A DNA stretch of 50,458 bases from Acidobacteriota bacterium (GTDB lineage: Bacteria > Acidobacteriota > Vicinamibacteria > Vicinamibacterales > UBA8438): positions 1 to 50,458 of the forward strand of contig WTGR01000863.1 in assembly GCA_011523485.1 (NCBI GenBank), read 5' to 3'. The notes under the pieces are model-generated. The model was not told the origin of the DNA and ran no database searches. It saw only the letters and a list, made by a program, of their open reading frames with translations. The translations under genes were made by a program, and so were the position numbers. Shown here piece after piece: positions 16,649-26,141 of this stretch (positions within the stretch are counted from its first letter, which is position 1; each line of letters begins with the position of its first letter).

Positions 16649-17601
16649 CGCGCCTTTCCCCCGCCGGCGCAGGTAGAGACATGATCACCGACCGGCGGTT
16701 CCCGCGAGCCGACCCCGCCGCCGCCAGCGAGGCAGGGCGGCGGCGAGAACCCGGCGGCGACGTACTCAGTGGGCCGTTTCTGATCGACGGCCACGTTCAC
16801 TACTACCCGAACTTCGATCGGGATCGGTTCTTCGACAGCGCGCTCGCCAACTTTCGCCGCGCCGCAGGCGCCCATGCGTCGAACGCCGAATACGCAGGTT
16901 GGCTGCTGCTCGCCGAATCCGCGGGCATGCACTACTTCCGGCGCTTTCGCGACACGGCCGGACAGACCGCCGGCGGCGCCTGGACCATTCAAGCAACCGG
17001 GGAGGCGGAAAGCCTGGTGGCCCGGCGCGACACCGGCGCGGGGCTGCTGCTGGTCGCCGGACGGCAGGTCATCACCGCCGAGGGTCTGGAGGTCCTCGCG
17101 CTCTGCTGCGACGCCAGCCCCGACGACGGCCGGCCGCTTCGATCGGCCGTCGCTGCTGCGCGCGGCCTGGACGCCATCGTGGTGCTTCCCTGGGCCTTCG
17201 GGAAGTGGTGGTTGCGGCGCGGCGACCTGATTGACGAATTCGTGAAGGCTGCCGAACCGACCCGGATCTTTCTTGGCGACAACGGCGGCCGCACGCGCCT
17301 TGGACCTCGGCCGCGCCCCTTTCGGGTGGCGGAATCACGCGGCATTCGAATCCTTCCGGGCAGCGACCCCTTTCCGCTGCGCTTCGACGCCGGGCGCACG
17401 GGAAGCTACGGTTTCGTGATCGATGGCACGATAGAAAGATCGCGACCGGCCGCCGGCCTCAAACGCCTGCTCAGAAACGGCGTCGACTCACCGTTGCCCT
17501 ACGGCGATCCGATCGGGGTGATCGGATTCTGCAGGAACCAGTTGCTGGTGCGCCTCAACCCGCAGCGCAGCCGCCTTCGACGTGCGGCGTCAGGGCGATG
17601 A
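16645..17601 (+). CDS. Putative metal-dependent hydrolase (amidohydrolase/PHP-like)
   Basis: The 318-residue protein carries GPFLIDGHVHYYP at about residue 45, the HxH metal motif that opens amidohydrolase or PHP folds. A LGDNGGRTRLG loop near residue 210 and ILPGSDPFPLRFDAGRTGSYGF near 250 could give the distal Asp ligand. No family name is certain. The GTG start overlaps the previous stop (GTGA); an ATG at 16681 is an alternative. Its 3' end overlaps the convergent GT-C gene by 47 bases. Coupling to a GT4 suggests a glycan-related hydrolase, but this is inference. Confidence 0.65.
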   Translation: MTRLSPAGAGRDMITDRRFPRADPAAASEAGRRREPGGDVLSGPFLIDGHVHYYPNFDRDRFFDSALANFRRAAGAHASNAEYAGWLLLAESAGMHYFRRFRDTAGQTAGGAWTIQATGEAESLVARRDTGAGLLLVAGRQVITAEGLEVLALCCDASPDDGRPLRSAVAAARGLDAIVVLPWAFGKWWLRRGDLIDEFVKAAEPTRIFLGDNGGRTRLGPRPRPFRVAESRGIRILPGSDPFPLRFDAGRTGSYGFVIDGTIERSRPAAGLKRLLRNGVDSPLPYGDPIGVIGFCRNQLLVRLNPQRSRLRRAASGR

Positions 17602-19360
17602 GCGCGCCGAGGAAGCGGTCGTCACGTGAGCCCGGGGCAAGGAGGCTTGGAATGAACCCCGTGCTCGTTCGAACCGACAACAGATAGCTCCAAAGGCCTC
17701 GCACGAGGACGCCGGAGGGCTCCAGCAGAACACGCGCCTCCACCCCGGGCCGCAGGTCGGTCGTCGCTTCGTCGCCTCCGAAACGCACGGTAACCTGGTT
17801 CGCGACCGGCGAGCGGAGCGTTACCTCCATCGACAACAGGCAACGCCCGCTTCTGAGGGCGATATCCGTACGGCTGCTTCCGGCCACCCACAAGTCGAGC
17901 GCGCCCGAGCGATGCACGTTGCGGTCGAGCATGGAAAGCAGCAGTTCGGGATCCGAACCGTATGCTACGCGATGACGGGACGGGTGCAGGGCAATGGGCA
18001 AATCGTCGACCATCGTCAACTCGACCGGAAGCGCGCGGAGCAATCCGCGCTCGGGACTCAGGTACGGATGCCTGGCCGCGACGAAAGGATTCACGAGAAT
18101 GTGCGCGGTGAAGACCGCGCCGCCCGCCCACGCGACGATCGCGGGAATGGAAGACGCCAGCGGCGGCATCAGGAACAGCAGCGCCGGATAGATGCTGACA
18201 AAGTAGCGGTTGCCCGCCGGTCCGCCCCCGCCCGACCAGGTGTACGGCATGGTCCCGCTGAGCACGACGACGCTGAGCGCCACGACACAGAGTGTGCTCC
18301 ACTGCCACGGACGACGCTCTCGCCGCGCCGTGAGGAACAGCGCGATCGCCACCACGCCGGGAAAGAAGAACGGCAGCAGGCCGAAGTGGCGGCCGACCAG
18401 GAAATACCCGAGGTTCCTCGGCATCAGCGCCAGGAAGCCGACGCGCCAGGCCTCCTCGTCCACATCGTTGGTCGTCATCGAGGTACCGCGGTTGTCGAAA
18501 GTGGCTCCCGGATGCTCGAACGGATACGCTCCGTAGAAGATCTTGCGGTCTCCCCCCTGGTAGTTCAGCTCTCCGCTGATGACTGCATTGGTCGCGAAGC
18601 CGGCGGCGACGACGACCACGAACACGGCGGCGATGCGCGCGCTGTGGCGCAGGCGCCACCGTCCCGCCGCCAGCAGCACGCAGGGCCCGACGAGCAGGGC
18701 GTGCGAAGGCTTCGAGAAGGTGGCCAGCCCCAGCAGGACGGCGGCGACTACGTCCGATTCGGGCCTCCACAACCAGGCTGTCCACCGGTCCGGCCGCGGC
18801 GGTGCGACCTCCTTGTAGCACCAGCAGAAGTACGCGAACGTCACGCAGGCGGCGTTGAATATCTCGGAGCCCAGGAACACCGCGTGCAGCGGCACGATCG
18901 AGACGCCGAAGAAGGCCAGCGCCGAGAAGATCGCCACCGCGCGCGGCGAACGGGCCGCCAGGAAGCAATAGGCCGCCAGAACCATGCCCGCGAGCAGCAC
19001 CACGTGAAGCAGCAGCATGCCGTTGAGACCCGCGATGCGAACGAACGGTGCGGCCACGAAGGAATAGATGTACGCCTTCCCGAAATAGAGGCGATCGCGG
19101 AGATCGCGGACGCCGCCGCCGCGCTTCAGGAAGATGCCGGAAGGCCCGCCCTCGTAGACCTCGTGCAGGCGGGCTATGTCGCGCGACTCGTAGACCAGGT
19201 CACCGTCGTAGGCCACGCTGAGCGCCATCGCGACGTAGGTGGCCTCGTCGCCCTTTACCCCGTACGCGGTCCGCGCGACGTCGACAGTCAGCGCCGTGCA
19301 GGCCCCTGCCAGCAGCAGAAAGCCTATCGCCAGCAGTCCCGGATCGACGCCGCGTCGCAT
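17555..19360 (-). CDS. GT-C (GT39-like) membrane glycosyltransferase, paralogue A
   Basis: The 601-residue protein has 10-12 membrane helices. The acidic first loop reads YGVKGDEATYVAMALSVAYDGD, the likely catalytic site for a polyprenyl-phosphate sugar donor. Further shared blocks are FAKAY/FGKAY, LLGLATFSKPSHALL, and YTWSGGGGPAGNRYF near residue 380. A C-terminal periplasmic domain of about 150 residues looks like a beta-sandwich. The protein is clearly paralogous to the gene at 24105-26141; both start MRRxVxPGLL, which supports ATG 19360. The frame stays open to 19405. It is divergent from the GT-C gene at 19578 and overlaps the convergent hydrolase gene by 47 bases. Confidence 0.8.
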   Translation of the reverse strand: MRRGVDPGLLAIGFLLLAGACTALTVDVARTAYGVKGDEATYVAMALSVAYDGDLVYESRDIARLHEVYEGGPSGIFLKRGGGVRDLRDRLYFGKAYIYSFVAAPFVRIAGLNGMLLLHVVLLAGMVLAAYCFLAARSPRAVAIFSALAFFGVSIVPLHAVFLGSEIFNAACVTFAYFCWCYKEVAPPRPDRWTAWLWRPESDVVAAVLLGLATFSKPSHALLVGPCVLLAAGRWRLRHSARIAAVFVVVVAAGFATNAVISGELNYQGGDRKIFYGAYPFEHPGATFDNRGTSMTTNDVDEEAWRVGFLALMPRNLGYFLVGRHFGLLPFFFPGVVAIALFLTARRERRPWQWSTLCVVALSVVVLSGTMPYTWSGGGGPAGNRYFVSIYPALLFLMPPLASSIPAIVAWAGGAVFTAHILVNPFVAARHPYLSPERGLLRALPVELTMVDDLPIALHPSRHRVAYGSDPELLLSMLDRNVHRSGALDLWVAGSSRTDIALRSGRCLLSMEVTLRSPVANQVTVRFGGDEATTDLRPGVEARVLLEPSGVLVRGLWSYLLSVRTSTGFIPSLLAPGSRDDRFLGALIALTPHVEGGCAAG

Positions 19361-19561
19361 TCGGGCGCCAGGGTCGCGGACGGCAGCCACCTGCTCTGCA
19401 GCCAAGCGCCGAATTGTCGCAGCAAGGGCAAGTACCGGTCAACGCCGCCTCTCCGCCGGACCGCACCCGGGGCAACGACCGCACTTCCCGGCGTATGGAC
19501 GGATCGGCAACCCGACCCTTGACGCACGGGGAAGTGGACCGGGAAAGCTCCACTTTGCGTC

Positions 19562-19570
19562 TGGTATTCT
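19562..19570 (+). promoter_or_regulatory. Extended -10 box TGGTATTCT
   Basis: TGGTATTCT ends 7 bases before ATG 19578, with a spacer made only of G, C and one T and no Shine-Dalgarno. The spacing is that of a leaderless start. It also supports ATG 19578 over the upstream open frame. Confidence 0.45.
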
Positions 19571-19577
19571 GCTGCGC

Positions 19578-21584
19578 ATGGTCGGTGAGGGACCGCGGGA
19601 ACGTACGCGCCGCATCCTGGTCGGTTGCCTGGTGCTTGCCCTCGCGGGGTCCGGGATCCTTCAGGCTCGCCGCCTGGTCTTCGGCGACCGATCGGCGCTC
19701 ATCCACGTCCGCTGGGCTCCCGAAGTGGACACGGTGACGAGGAGCGAACGCGAAGCCGCGTACACTCTCACCCGGGGCAACCCGCTGGGAGGGCGGACCT
19801 GGCGGTACTACCTGGCGGACATCTCGCAGGCAAACGTCCGCGCGCTGGTTCAGGACTCCGCCATCGAAGTCACCGACGCGGTAGACCGGACCGGGTCTGG
19901 TTTCGAAACCGACGCTCCGCGCGGACCGTATGCCAGGGGACCCGACTGGCTCGCCGAAATACTGAACGGCCTGGTCGTACTGTTCGCGACCCTGGCGATG
20001 CTTGCGTTGACGACGGCGATACTCGGGTGGCTATGGCTGCCGGCGTTCCTGCGGTCTCCGCACGCCACGCTCTCCTCCCTGTTCGCCGACCCACGTCGGG
20101 CGGGCCCGGCGCTGGCGGGAACCGCCGCCCGCTGGGTGTCGCCGGCCTCACCGGTCAGCGCGGGCGGTCACAGGCTCGTGGCGGCGGTGTTCGTGACGGG
20201 CTGTGCCCTCCGGCTGATTCTGTCATTCGTCAACCAGCAGGCGAACGACGATCACATGTCGATCATCCGCACGATCGCCTTCGAAGACCGGGTGCCGGGC
20301 CTGAAGGACGACTGGCAGGGCTATCAGCCCAAGCTCTATCACTGGACGGTGGCATGGCTGCTGCGGTTGGCGGCCCCGTGGATCCCCGAGGGCGGAGACG
20401 TCCAGATCCGCATCGCCAACCTGGTCAACTGCGCGGCAGCCATCGCGTTGCTTCTCGTCGCACGGAGCTGGCTGAGGCGCTCGCGCCTCCCGGCCCCCAC
20501 CGTGCTGATGACGTTCGGCTTCCTGGTGCTGAATCCGCGACTCGTCGGCATCGGCAGCCAGGCGACCAACGACATGTTCGTCATTCTCTTCGGCACGCTG
20601 TCGCTGTTCTGGGGAGTTCGATTCTTCGACGCCATGTCCTGGCGGGCGCTGTTCGGGATGAGCGGATTCGCGGCACTCGCGGTGCTGTCCAAGGGGAATG
20701 GACTCGTGGTGCTGCTGGCCCTCGCGTGCGTTTTCGCGGCGGTGGCGGTCCGGCGCACCAGCCACAACGCGTGGCCGCGGGGGCGGCTTGCAACCGCTGC
20801 ACTGCTGTTCGTCGGCGTGGTCATCTCCTCCGCGGCGGCGTTCGGTCCGTACCTCGACAACTATCGGGACGCGGGATCGCCGTTCGCGCAGAACATGAAG
20901 GCGCCGCCGCTGCCGCACTTCTTCGAGGAGACGACCGCGTACCGGCCCGGCATCCGATCGGTCGCGAGCGGCATCATGACGTTTCGTCTCGGCGACATGC
21001 TGCGGGAGCCGTCGCTGGTGAACCGGACGCTGCACGACCTCGACGATCCGTCGAACTACGACGCGAGCGGCTATCCGCTGCACCAGACATCGTTGTGGTC
21101 GCAGTTGTACGGGCGGTTGCATTTCGTGCACTTCGACAGTTGGCCGCCGACCTGGCAATCCGACAGCGCAATCGTTCTCTGGATCGGCCGGGCGGCGCTC
21201 GTTCTCGGGGTCGTCCCGACCGCCGTGTTGCTGATCGGTCTCGTGCGCGAGGGCCGTCGGAGCCTCATGGTGCTGGCGGACCGTGCGCCGGCGGTTCCGA
21301 CCGCCGGAGCGCTCCTGTTGACCGTCGCGGCGTTCGGGTCTCTCGGTTTTTCGATTGTCTATGCGCTCACCATGCGCGATTTCGGCATCATGAAGACGAT
21401 CTACATGTTTCCCTGTATTCTGGGCTTCGCGTGGTGCTTCGCGCAGGGCTGCGAATGGTTGCGCGCGCATACGACGCCCGCCGGGCGCGGGTTGCCCGCG
21501 TGGTTCACGGGGAACGTTGTCGCGCTGTGTACGGTGTACTTCCTCGACATCGTTGCGTTGATCGCGGGGCTGCTCTCTGCCTGA
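19578..21584 (+). CDS. GT-C type membrane glycosyltransferase with N-terminal extension
   Basis: The 668-residue protein has one N-terminal helix (RRILVGCLVLALAGSGILQA) and a periplasmic stretch of about 100 residues including EVDTVTRSEREAAYTL. Roughly 11 further helices follow. The catalytic-type loop is SFVNQQANDDHMSIIRTIAFEDRVP near residue 220, with YQPKLYHWTVAWL following, as in ArnT/PMT-related proteins. It would use a lipid-linked sugar at the periplasmic face. It is divergent from paralogue A and followed after 114 bases by the UbiA-family gene, so it may use that enzyme's lipid-sugar product. The start at 19578 is chosen from the adjoining -10 box. Confidence 0.75.
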   Translation: MVGEGPRERTRRILVGCLVLALAGSGILQARRLVFGDRSALIHVRWAPEVDTVTRSEREAAYTLTRGNPLGGRTWRYYLADISQANVRALVQDSAIEVTDAVDRTGSGFETDAPRGPYARGPDWLAEILNGLVVLFATLAMLALTTAILGWLWLPAFLRSPHATLSSLFADPRRAGPALAGTAARWVSPASPVSAGGHRLVAAVFVTGCALRLILSFVNQQANDDHMSIIRTIAFEDRVPGLKDDWQGYQPKLYHWTVAWLLRLAAPWIPEGGDVQIRIANLVNCAAAIALLLVARSWLRRSRLPAPTVLMTFGFLVLNPRLVGIGSQATNDMFVILFGTLSLFWGVRFFDAMSWRALFGMSGFAALAVLSKGNGLVVLLALACVFAAVAVRRTSHNAWPRGRLATAALLFVGVVISSAAAFGPYLDNYRDAGSPFAQNMKAPPLPHFFEETTAYRPGIRSVASGIMTFRLGDMLREPSLVNRTLHDLDDPSNYDASGYPLHQTSLWSQLYGRLHFVHFDSWPPTWQSDSAIVLWIGRAALVLGVVPTAVLLIGLVREGRRSLMVLADRAPAVPTAGALLLTVAAFGSLGFSIVYALTMRDFGIMKTIYMFPCILGFAWCFAQGCEWLRAHTTPAGRGLPAWFTGNVVALCTVYFLDIVALIAGLLSA

Positions 21585-21698
21585 CGTTCCAACATGCGCG
21601 CCCGGGTCTCACCGGAAGTACCTCGCCACGCGGCAGGACAGCTTCGCGCCGCCTCCTGCCGGTAACGTCAGCCGCCTCCTGAAGACGAATCCGGAGAT

Positions 21699-22724
21699 GT
21701 GACCACCGAACGCTCTCGACCGTCGACATGGTCGCCCCACCCGCCGCAAACGTCGGCCGGCGTGGTCCGGGACCGCTTGGCTGCCGCCGTCCGGCCGTAC
21801 GTACAGGTGGCGCGACCCGACCACTGGTTCAAGAACGTCTTCATGCTGCCGGGAAGCCTGCTGGTGCTGAACGCGACGGCCGGGTTCGGCAACCCGGCGC
21901 TCGCCTGGCGGATGCCGCTGGCGTTGGTGGCCGCCTGCCTCGTCGCGTCGAGCTACTACGTGCTCAACGACATTCTGGACGCGCCGTCCGACGCGAGACA
22001 TCCGGTCAAGTGCAACCGGCCGATCCCTTCCGGGACAGTGCGCCTGCCGATCGCCTATGCCGAGTGGGTGGCCCTCGCCGCCGCAGGGTTCGGCATGGCC
22101 ACCTTGATCGGGGGACGGTTTCTGCTCGCGATCGTGGCCCTGTGGCTGATGAGCCTCGTATACAACGTCCGGCCGATCCGGGCCAAGGACCGAACCTACC
22201 TCGACGTGCTGGTCGAGGCGGTCAACAACCCTCTGCGGCTCGCCATGGGCTGGTATGCGACCGGGACGACGCTGGCGGTGCCCTTGTCGATTACCCTGGC
22301 GTTCTGGATGCTCGGCGGCTTCTTCATGGCGGTGAAACGCTTCGCGGAGTACCGGCACCTCGACGACCGCGAGCGCGCCGCCTACCGCGCGTCGTTTCGC
22401 GGCTACACGGAAGAGCGCCTGCTCGTGCTGGCGATCTTCTGTGCCGTGGCGTTCGGGCTGTTCCTCGGGATCTTCCTGATCCGCTACCGGATCGAGTTGC
22501 TGCTCATCGTGCCCTTCGTTGCGGGACTGATCGCCTGGTACATCCACCTGGGATTCCGGAGCGACAGCCCGACCCGAGATCCGGAACAGCTCTATCGGGA
22601 GCCCTACTTCATGGCGTTCATCGTCGTCTGCGTGCTTGTCGGCCTGCTGGCCCTCAACATCGATCTGCCGTGGCTGCGGGAGCTGTTCAAACCCACCGCG
22701 ATCCTGGATGCCGGGGGAGGGTAG
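21699..22724 (+). CDS. UbiA-family enzyme resembling decaprenyl-phosphate phosphoribosyltransferase
   Basis: The 341-residue protein has about nine helices and a single UbiA-type Asp-rich motif, LNDILDAPSDARHPVKCNRPIPSG, near residue 90. RPDHWFKNVFMLPG precedes it. The KNxFxxxP...ND..D..H..K..RPI(P)SG pattern is what I associate with the Rv3806c group, which transfers 5-phosphoribose from PRPP to polyprenyl phosphate, the first step to decaprenyl-phosphoryl arabinose. A second conserved block is LVYNVRPIRAKDRTYLDVLVEAVNNPLRLAMGW. The start is GTG 21699 with GGAG immediately ahead; the ATG two bases earlier runs into a stop. The flippase gene follows after 37 bases. Other UbiA prenyltransferases are the alternative. 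Confidence 0.8.
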   Translation: MTTERSRPSTWSPHPPQTSAGVVRDRLAAAVRPYVQVARPDHWFKNVFMLPGSLLVLNATAGFGNPALAWRMPLALVAACLVASSYYVLNDILDAPSDARHPVKCNRPIPSGTVRLPIAYAEWVALAAAGFGMATLIGGRFLLAIVALWLMSLVYNVRPIRAKDRTYLDVLVEAVNNPLRLAMGWYATGTTLAVPLSITLAFWMLGGFFMAVKRFAEYRHLDDRERAAYRASFRGYTEERLLVLAIFCAVAFGLFLGIFLIRYRIELLLIVPFVAGLIAWYIHLGFRSDSPTRDPEQLYREPYFMAFIVVCVLVGLLALNIDLPWLRELFKPTAILDAGGG

Positions 22725-22761
22725 CAGCGCAGGCCCCAGGCGGGCGCGGAGGGTGGCGGGG

Positions 22762-24030
22762 ATGAATCGAGGGACGGGCCTCATCGGCCACGCCGCACGC
22801 GCAAGCATCGCGGGGATGAGCACGCTGCTGCTCGCCGTCCTGCTCGTCGTTGCCGGGCGTCTGCTCGGAGACCAGGAGTACGGCAAGTTCTCCTTCGCCC
22901 TGGCGCTGGCGATGATCTTCGAGACGGTGATGGACTTCGGCTTGAAGGAGATCACCACTCGGAAGGTCGCGCGCGACCGCAAGGCGGCGCAGTCGCTGCT
23001 GGCCCAGATGTTCGGGTTGAAGCTGGCGCTGGCGCTCGGCGCAGGCATCGGACTGGCGGTTACCGCCAACCTGTTGAGTTCGGAGGCCGATGTCCGGCTG
23101 GCGTGCTATCTGCTTGGGGCCGCTGCGATTCTCCGATCCTACCTGCTGACGATTCGGTACGCGCTGCAGGGAATCGAGCGATTCGGTCTGGACGGCCTCG
23201 TCGTGGTCATCGACCGATCGCTGTTGCTGGTGCTCGGCATCGGAGTCCTGGCGAACGGCTGCGGAATGGTCGGGTTGACGGTCGCCTTCGTCGGCGCTCG
23301 GGTGATCTCGCTGATCGCGGCCTGGGCGCTGGTTGCCGGCCAGATCGGGTCCTTTCGCCCTGCGTTCGACCGGGCGCGTTGGCTGGCGCTTCAGCGCCAG
23401 GCGCTGCCTTTCGGGGCCTTCATCGTCGTGCTCCACCTGTACAGCTACGCCGACACCATCATGCTGTACGTGATCCTCCCGGATGACGGTGAGACAACAG
23501 GGCACTACGCCGCGGCCTATCGGATATACGAAGGCCTGGCCAACGTCGGGCAGGTTCTGCAGACCGTGCTGATTCCCAGGCTGTCCCGCCACTACGTGGC
23601 CGACCGGGCCGCGCACGGTCGGTTGGCGCGTCGCGGGTTGCTGGCCGGTGGCCTGCTCGCGCCCGCAACCGCGGCGGCGGGCTTCCTCCTTGGCGAACGG
23701 GCGGTCATCCTGCTGTTCGGACCAGCGTACGCGCCGGCGGGGCAGGTGCTGCAACTCCTCTCGATCGGTTTCGTGGTCGTCCTTCCGCTCTGCGCTCTCT
23801 ATGCCGTGGCGCTCTCGGCGGGCGCCGGCGCCTGGCTTCTGCGGACGGCTGTCACGGGATGCGTCGCCAACGTCGCACTGAACCTGGTGTTGATTCCCCG
23901 CTTCGGAATGCACGGCGCCGCCGCGGCCACCGTAGCCGGCGAGGCGTTGAGCATGACCGTATTGGCGATTGGTCTTCGGCGCCACGTCTGGCCGCCCGCC
24001 GGTGTTCCCCGCCCGACGGCCTGTGAGTAG
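22762..24030 (+). CDS. Wzx/MATE-like polysaccharide flippase, paralogue A
   Basis: The 422-residue protein has 12 or more hydrophobic helices in the pattern of oligosaccharide flippases (polysaccharide biosynthesis protein family). It starts NRGTGLIGHAARASIAGM, then YGKFSFALALAMIFETVMDFG and KEITTRKVARD, and ends with FGMHGAAAATVAGEALSM, a typical C-terminal block. It would move polyprenyl-linked glycans across the inner membrane. It is strongly similar to the flippase at 30791-32041. The start at ATG 22762 is chosen because the paralogue aligns from there. It is in one run with the UbiA gene and convergent with paralogue B of the GT-C proteins. Confidence 0.85.
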   Translation: MNRGTGLIGHAARASIAGMSTLLLAVLLVVAGRLLGDQEYGKFSFALALAMIFETVMDFGLKEITTRKVARDRKAAQSLLAQMFGLKLALALGAGIGLAVTANLLSSEADVRLACYLLGAAAILRSYLLTIRYALQGIERFGLDGLVVVIDRSLLLVLGIGVLANGCGMVGLTVAFVGARVISLIAAWALVAGQIGSFRPAFDRARWLALQRQALPFGAFIVVLHLYSYADTIMLYVILPDDGETTGHYAAAYRIYEGLANVGQVLQTVLIPRLSRHYVADRAAHGRLARRGLLAGGLLAPATAAAGFLLGERAVILLFGPAYAPAGQVLQLLSIGFVVVLPLCALYAVALSAGAGAWLLRTAVTGCVANVALNLVLIPRFGMHGAAAATVAGEALSMTVLAIGLRRHVWPPAGVPRPTACE

Positions 24031-24104
24031 GGACATCTGCGGGCAATCGGACAGGAATACGATACGCACCGCACGGAGACGGTGTGAGTCGCCTCGTTCC
24101 GGTG

Positions 24105-26141
24105 TCATTCCTCGGGTGCGCCCGCCGCTCTCGCCGCGAGGCGCACCTGCACACCCAGATACCTCTCGTCGTCGGAATCCGGCTCCGACAGGTGCGGAAC
24201 GTAGCCGCCCCGTGTCCGGATGGAAAGCAGATGCAACCACGAGTTGCGGGCGTAGACCGCCCGTGGCTCGATGCGGAGCGTGACCGGCAGATCGCCCCCG
24301 ACCTGCACCGTCTCCGTGGCGCCACCGATGGACACTTCCACCGTGTTCGGCACGTGCGACGACAGTTGGACCGCAAAGACCTCCACCGGCACGAAAGTGC
24401 GCACGATGATTTCGGCCGTCGCCCCGCCCTCGATCCAGATTGCGGACTCCTCGGGAGGAGTGGAGTGGCCGTCGAGCAGATACAGGAACATCTCGGGCTT
24501 CTCGCCGTACGGCAGGCCCCGCCGCGGCGGCACCGTCTCCGTGGCGCCACCGATGGACACTTCCACCGTGTTCGGCACGTGCGACGACAGTTGGACCGCA
24601 AAGACCTCCACCGGCACGAAAGTGCGCACGATGATTTCGGCCGTCGCCCCGCCCTCGATCCAGATTGCGGACTCCTCGGGAGGAGTGGAGTGGCCGTCGA
24701 GCAGATACAGGAACATCTCGGGCTTCTCGCCGTACGGCAGGCCCCGCCGCGGCGGGATGAGATTGACCGGCAGGTCGCTTACCATCGTGAGCTCGACCGG
24801 CAGCAGTCTCAGAACTCCCTGTTGGGTGGGCGCATAGGTCTGGCGGGCCGAGACGAACGGGTTGATCAGAATGTGCGCCACGAAGATCGAGCCGCCCGTC
24901 CAGGCCAGCACCGCGGGCCACATGGTGGTCATCACGGGCGCCAGAAAGAGAAACACGCCATAGGCGCTGAGGAAGTAGCGATTCCCCAGGGGGCCTCCGC
25001 CGCCCGACCAGGAATGCGGCAGAAGAAACAGCAGGACCGCGGCCATGCCGCAGGCAGCCCCGAGGACCAGGACGTGCCAGGCGGCCATGGAACGGCGCCG
25101 CCACAGCATGCACGCGACGGCCACCACCGCCGGAAAGAAGAACGGCACGAATCCGAAGTGCCTCCCCACGAGGAAGTAGCCGGCGTTGCGCAACAGCACG
25201 ACCCACGACTCGATCCGGTCCGGCGGCTCGTCGAACGTCACCTCGTTGGTCGTCATCGGGATGCCGGCCTGGTCGAAAGCCGTGCCGTGTTCGTAGGGAA
25301 ATCCGCCCGCGCCGCCATAGAACGTCCGCCTGTCGCCGCCCATGTAGTTCCATTCACCGGTCATGAGCGTGTTGACGCCGAACGCCCCGACCGCCACCAG
25401 CCCGAAGACTCCCGCCACCAGCAGACCGGGAACGTACCGTCCCCGCCACCAGTAGAGCGCGACCAGCGGGGCGAACAGGGCCAGATTGGGCGGCTTGGAG
25501 AAAGTCGCCAGCCCCAGCAGCACGGCGGCGATCAGGTCCGACCGCGAACCGGCCAGCCACCGCGATTGGGGGGAGCGCGCCGGCGGCGCCACCTCCTTGT
25601 AGAGCCAGAAGAAGTACGCGTACACGACCAGCGCGAAGTTGAGCATCTCCGGCGACAGCCAGACGACGTAGATCGGCGTAATCGACGCGCAGAGAAACGC
25701 CAGCGAGAACGCGCACGCCACACCGTCCGGCGAGCGCGCGGCAACGAAGAGGTATCCGGCCACCGCCGCGCCGGCCAGCAGCCAGACGTTCAGCACCAGC
25801 AGGCCGTTGAGCCCGAGCACCCGGACGAACGGCGCCGCCACGACGGCGTGCAGCCAGGCCTTCGCGAAGAAGAGTTGCCCGGACGCCCCCGACCCCGCCT
25901 CGCGCTTGAGAAAGAGACCTTCCGGGCCGCCTTGATACAGCCGATAGAATCGGCTCAAGTCCGTCGACTCGTACACCATGTCGCCGTCATGAGCGGCGCT
26001 CAGGGCCATCATCACGTAGGTGGCTTCATCTCCCTTGACGCTCCCCAGCACGCCGACGACGTCCAGCGAGAGGGCCGCCGCGGTACCCGCGACGGAGATG
26101 GCGAGAATCAACAGCAGCCCGGGCTCGACGGCGCGGCGCAT
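24105..26141 (-). CDS. GT-C (GT39-like) membrane glycosyltransferase, paralogue B, with internal duplication
   Basis: The 678-residue protein is a paralogue of the one at 17555-19360. It has the same catalytic-type loop (GSVKGDEATYVMMALSAAHDGD), LLGLATFSKPPNLAL and SWSGGGGPLGNRYF. About 12 helices are followed by a periplasmic C-terminal domain. Residues of that domain from PPRRGLPYGEKPEM to VSIGGATETV (75 residues) occur twice, perfectly, without breaking the frame. Paralogue A has one copy. The extra copy accounts for nearly all of the 77-residue size difference. The start at ATG 26141 matches paralogue A; the frame stays open upstream to 26759. It would act on the periplasmic face of the inner membrane. 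Confidence 0.8.
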   Translation of the reverse strand: MRRAVEPGLLLILAISVAGTAAALSLDVVGVLGSVKGDEATYVMMALSAAHDGDMVYESTDLSRFYRLYQGGPEGLFLKREAGSGASGQLFFAKAWLHAVVAAPFVRVLGLNGLLVLNVWLLAGAAVAGYLFVAARSPDGVACAFSLAFLCASITPIYVVWLSPEMLNFALVVYAYFFWLYKEVAPPARSPQSRWLAGSRSDLIAAVLLGLATFSKPPNLALFAPLVALYWWRGRYVPGLLVAGVFGLVAVGAFGVNTLMTGEWNYMGGDRRTFYGGAGGFPYEHGTAFDQAGIPMTTNEVTFDEPPDRIESWVVLLRNAGYFLVGRHFGFVPFFFPAVVAVACMLWRRRSMAAWHVLVLGAACGMAAVLLFLLPHSWSGGGGPLGNRYFLSAYGVFLFLAPVMTTMWPAVLAWTGGSIFVAHILINPFVSARQTYAPTQQGVLRLLPVELTMVSDLPVNLIPPRRGLPYGEKPEMFLYLLDGHSTPPEESAIWIEGGATAEIIVRTFVPVEVFAVQLSSHVPNTVEVSIGGATETVPPRRGLPYGEKPEMFLYLLDGHSTPPEESAIWIEGGATAEIIVRTFVPVEVFAVQLSSHVPNTVEVSIGGATETVQVGGDLPVTLRIEPRAVYARNSWLHLLSIRTRGGYVPHLSEPDSDDERYLGVQVRLAARAAGAPEE
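24306..24755. repeat. Perfect 225-bp in-frame tandem duplication
   Basis: Copy 1 is 24306-24530 and copy 2 is 24531-24755, directly adjoining. The two copies read identically in the translations of several frames, so I see no mismatch. The length is 75 codons, so the GT-C gene stays open. Identity of the copies points to a very recent event or to an assembly artefact. Confidence 0.95.

Noticed and set aside
24306..24755. Duplication making the GT-C gene a pseudogene
   Set aside because: The unit is 75 codons and the frame stays open on both sides, so the product is longer but not broken.
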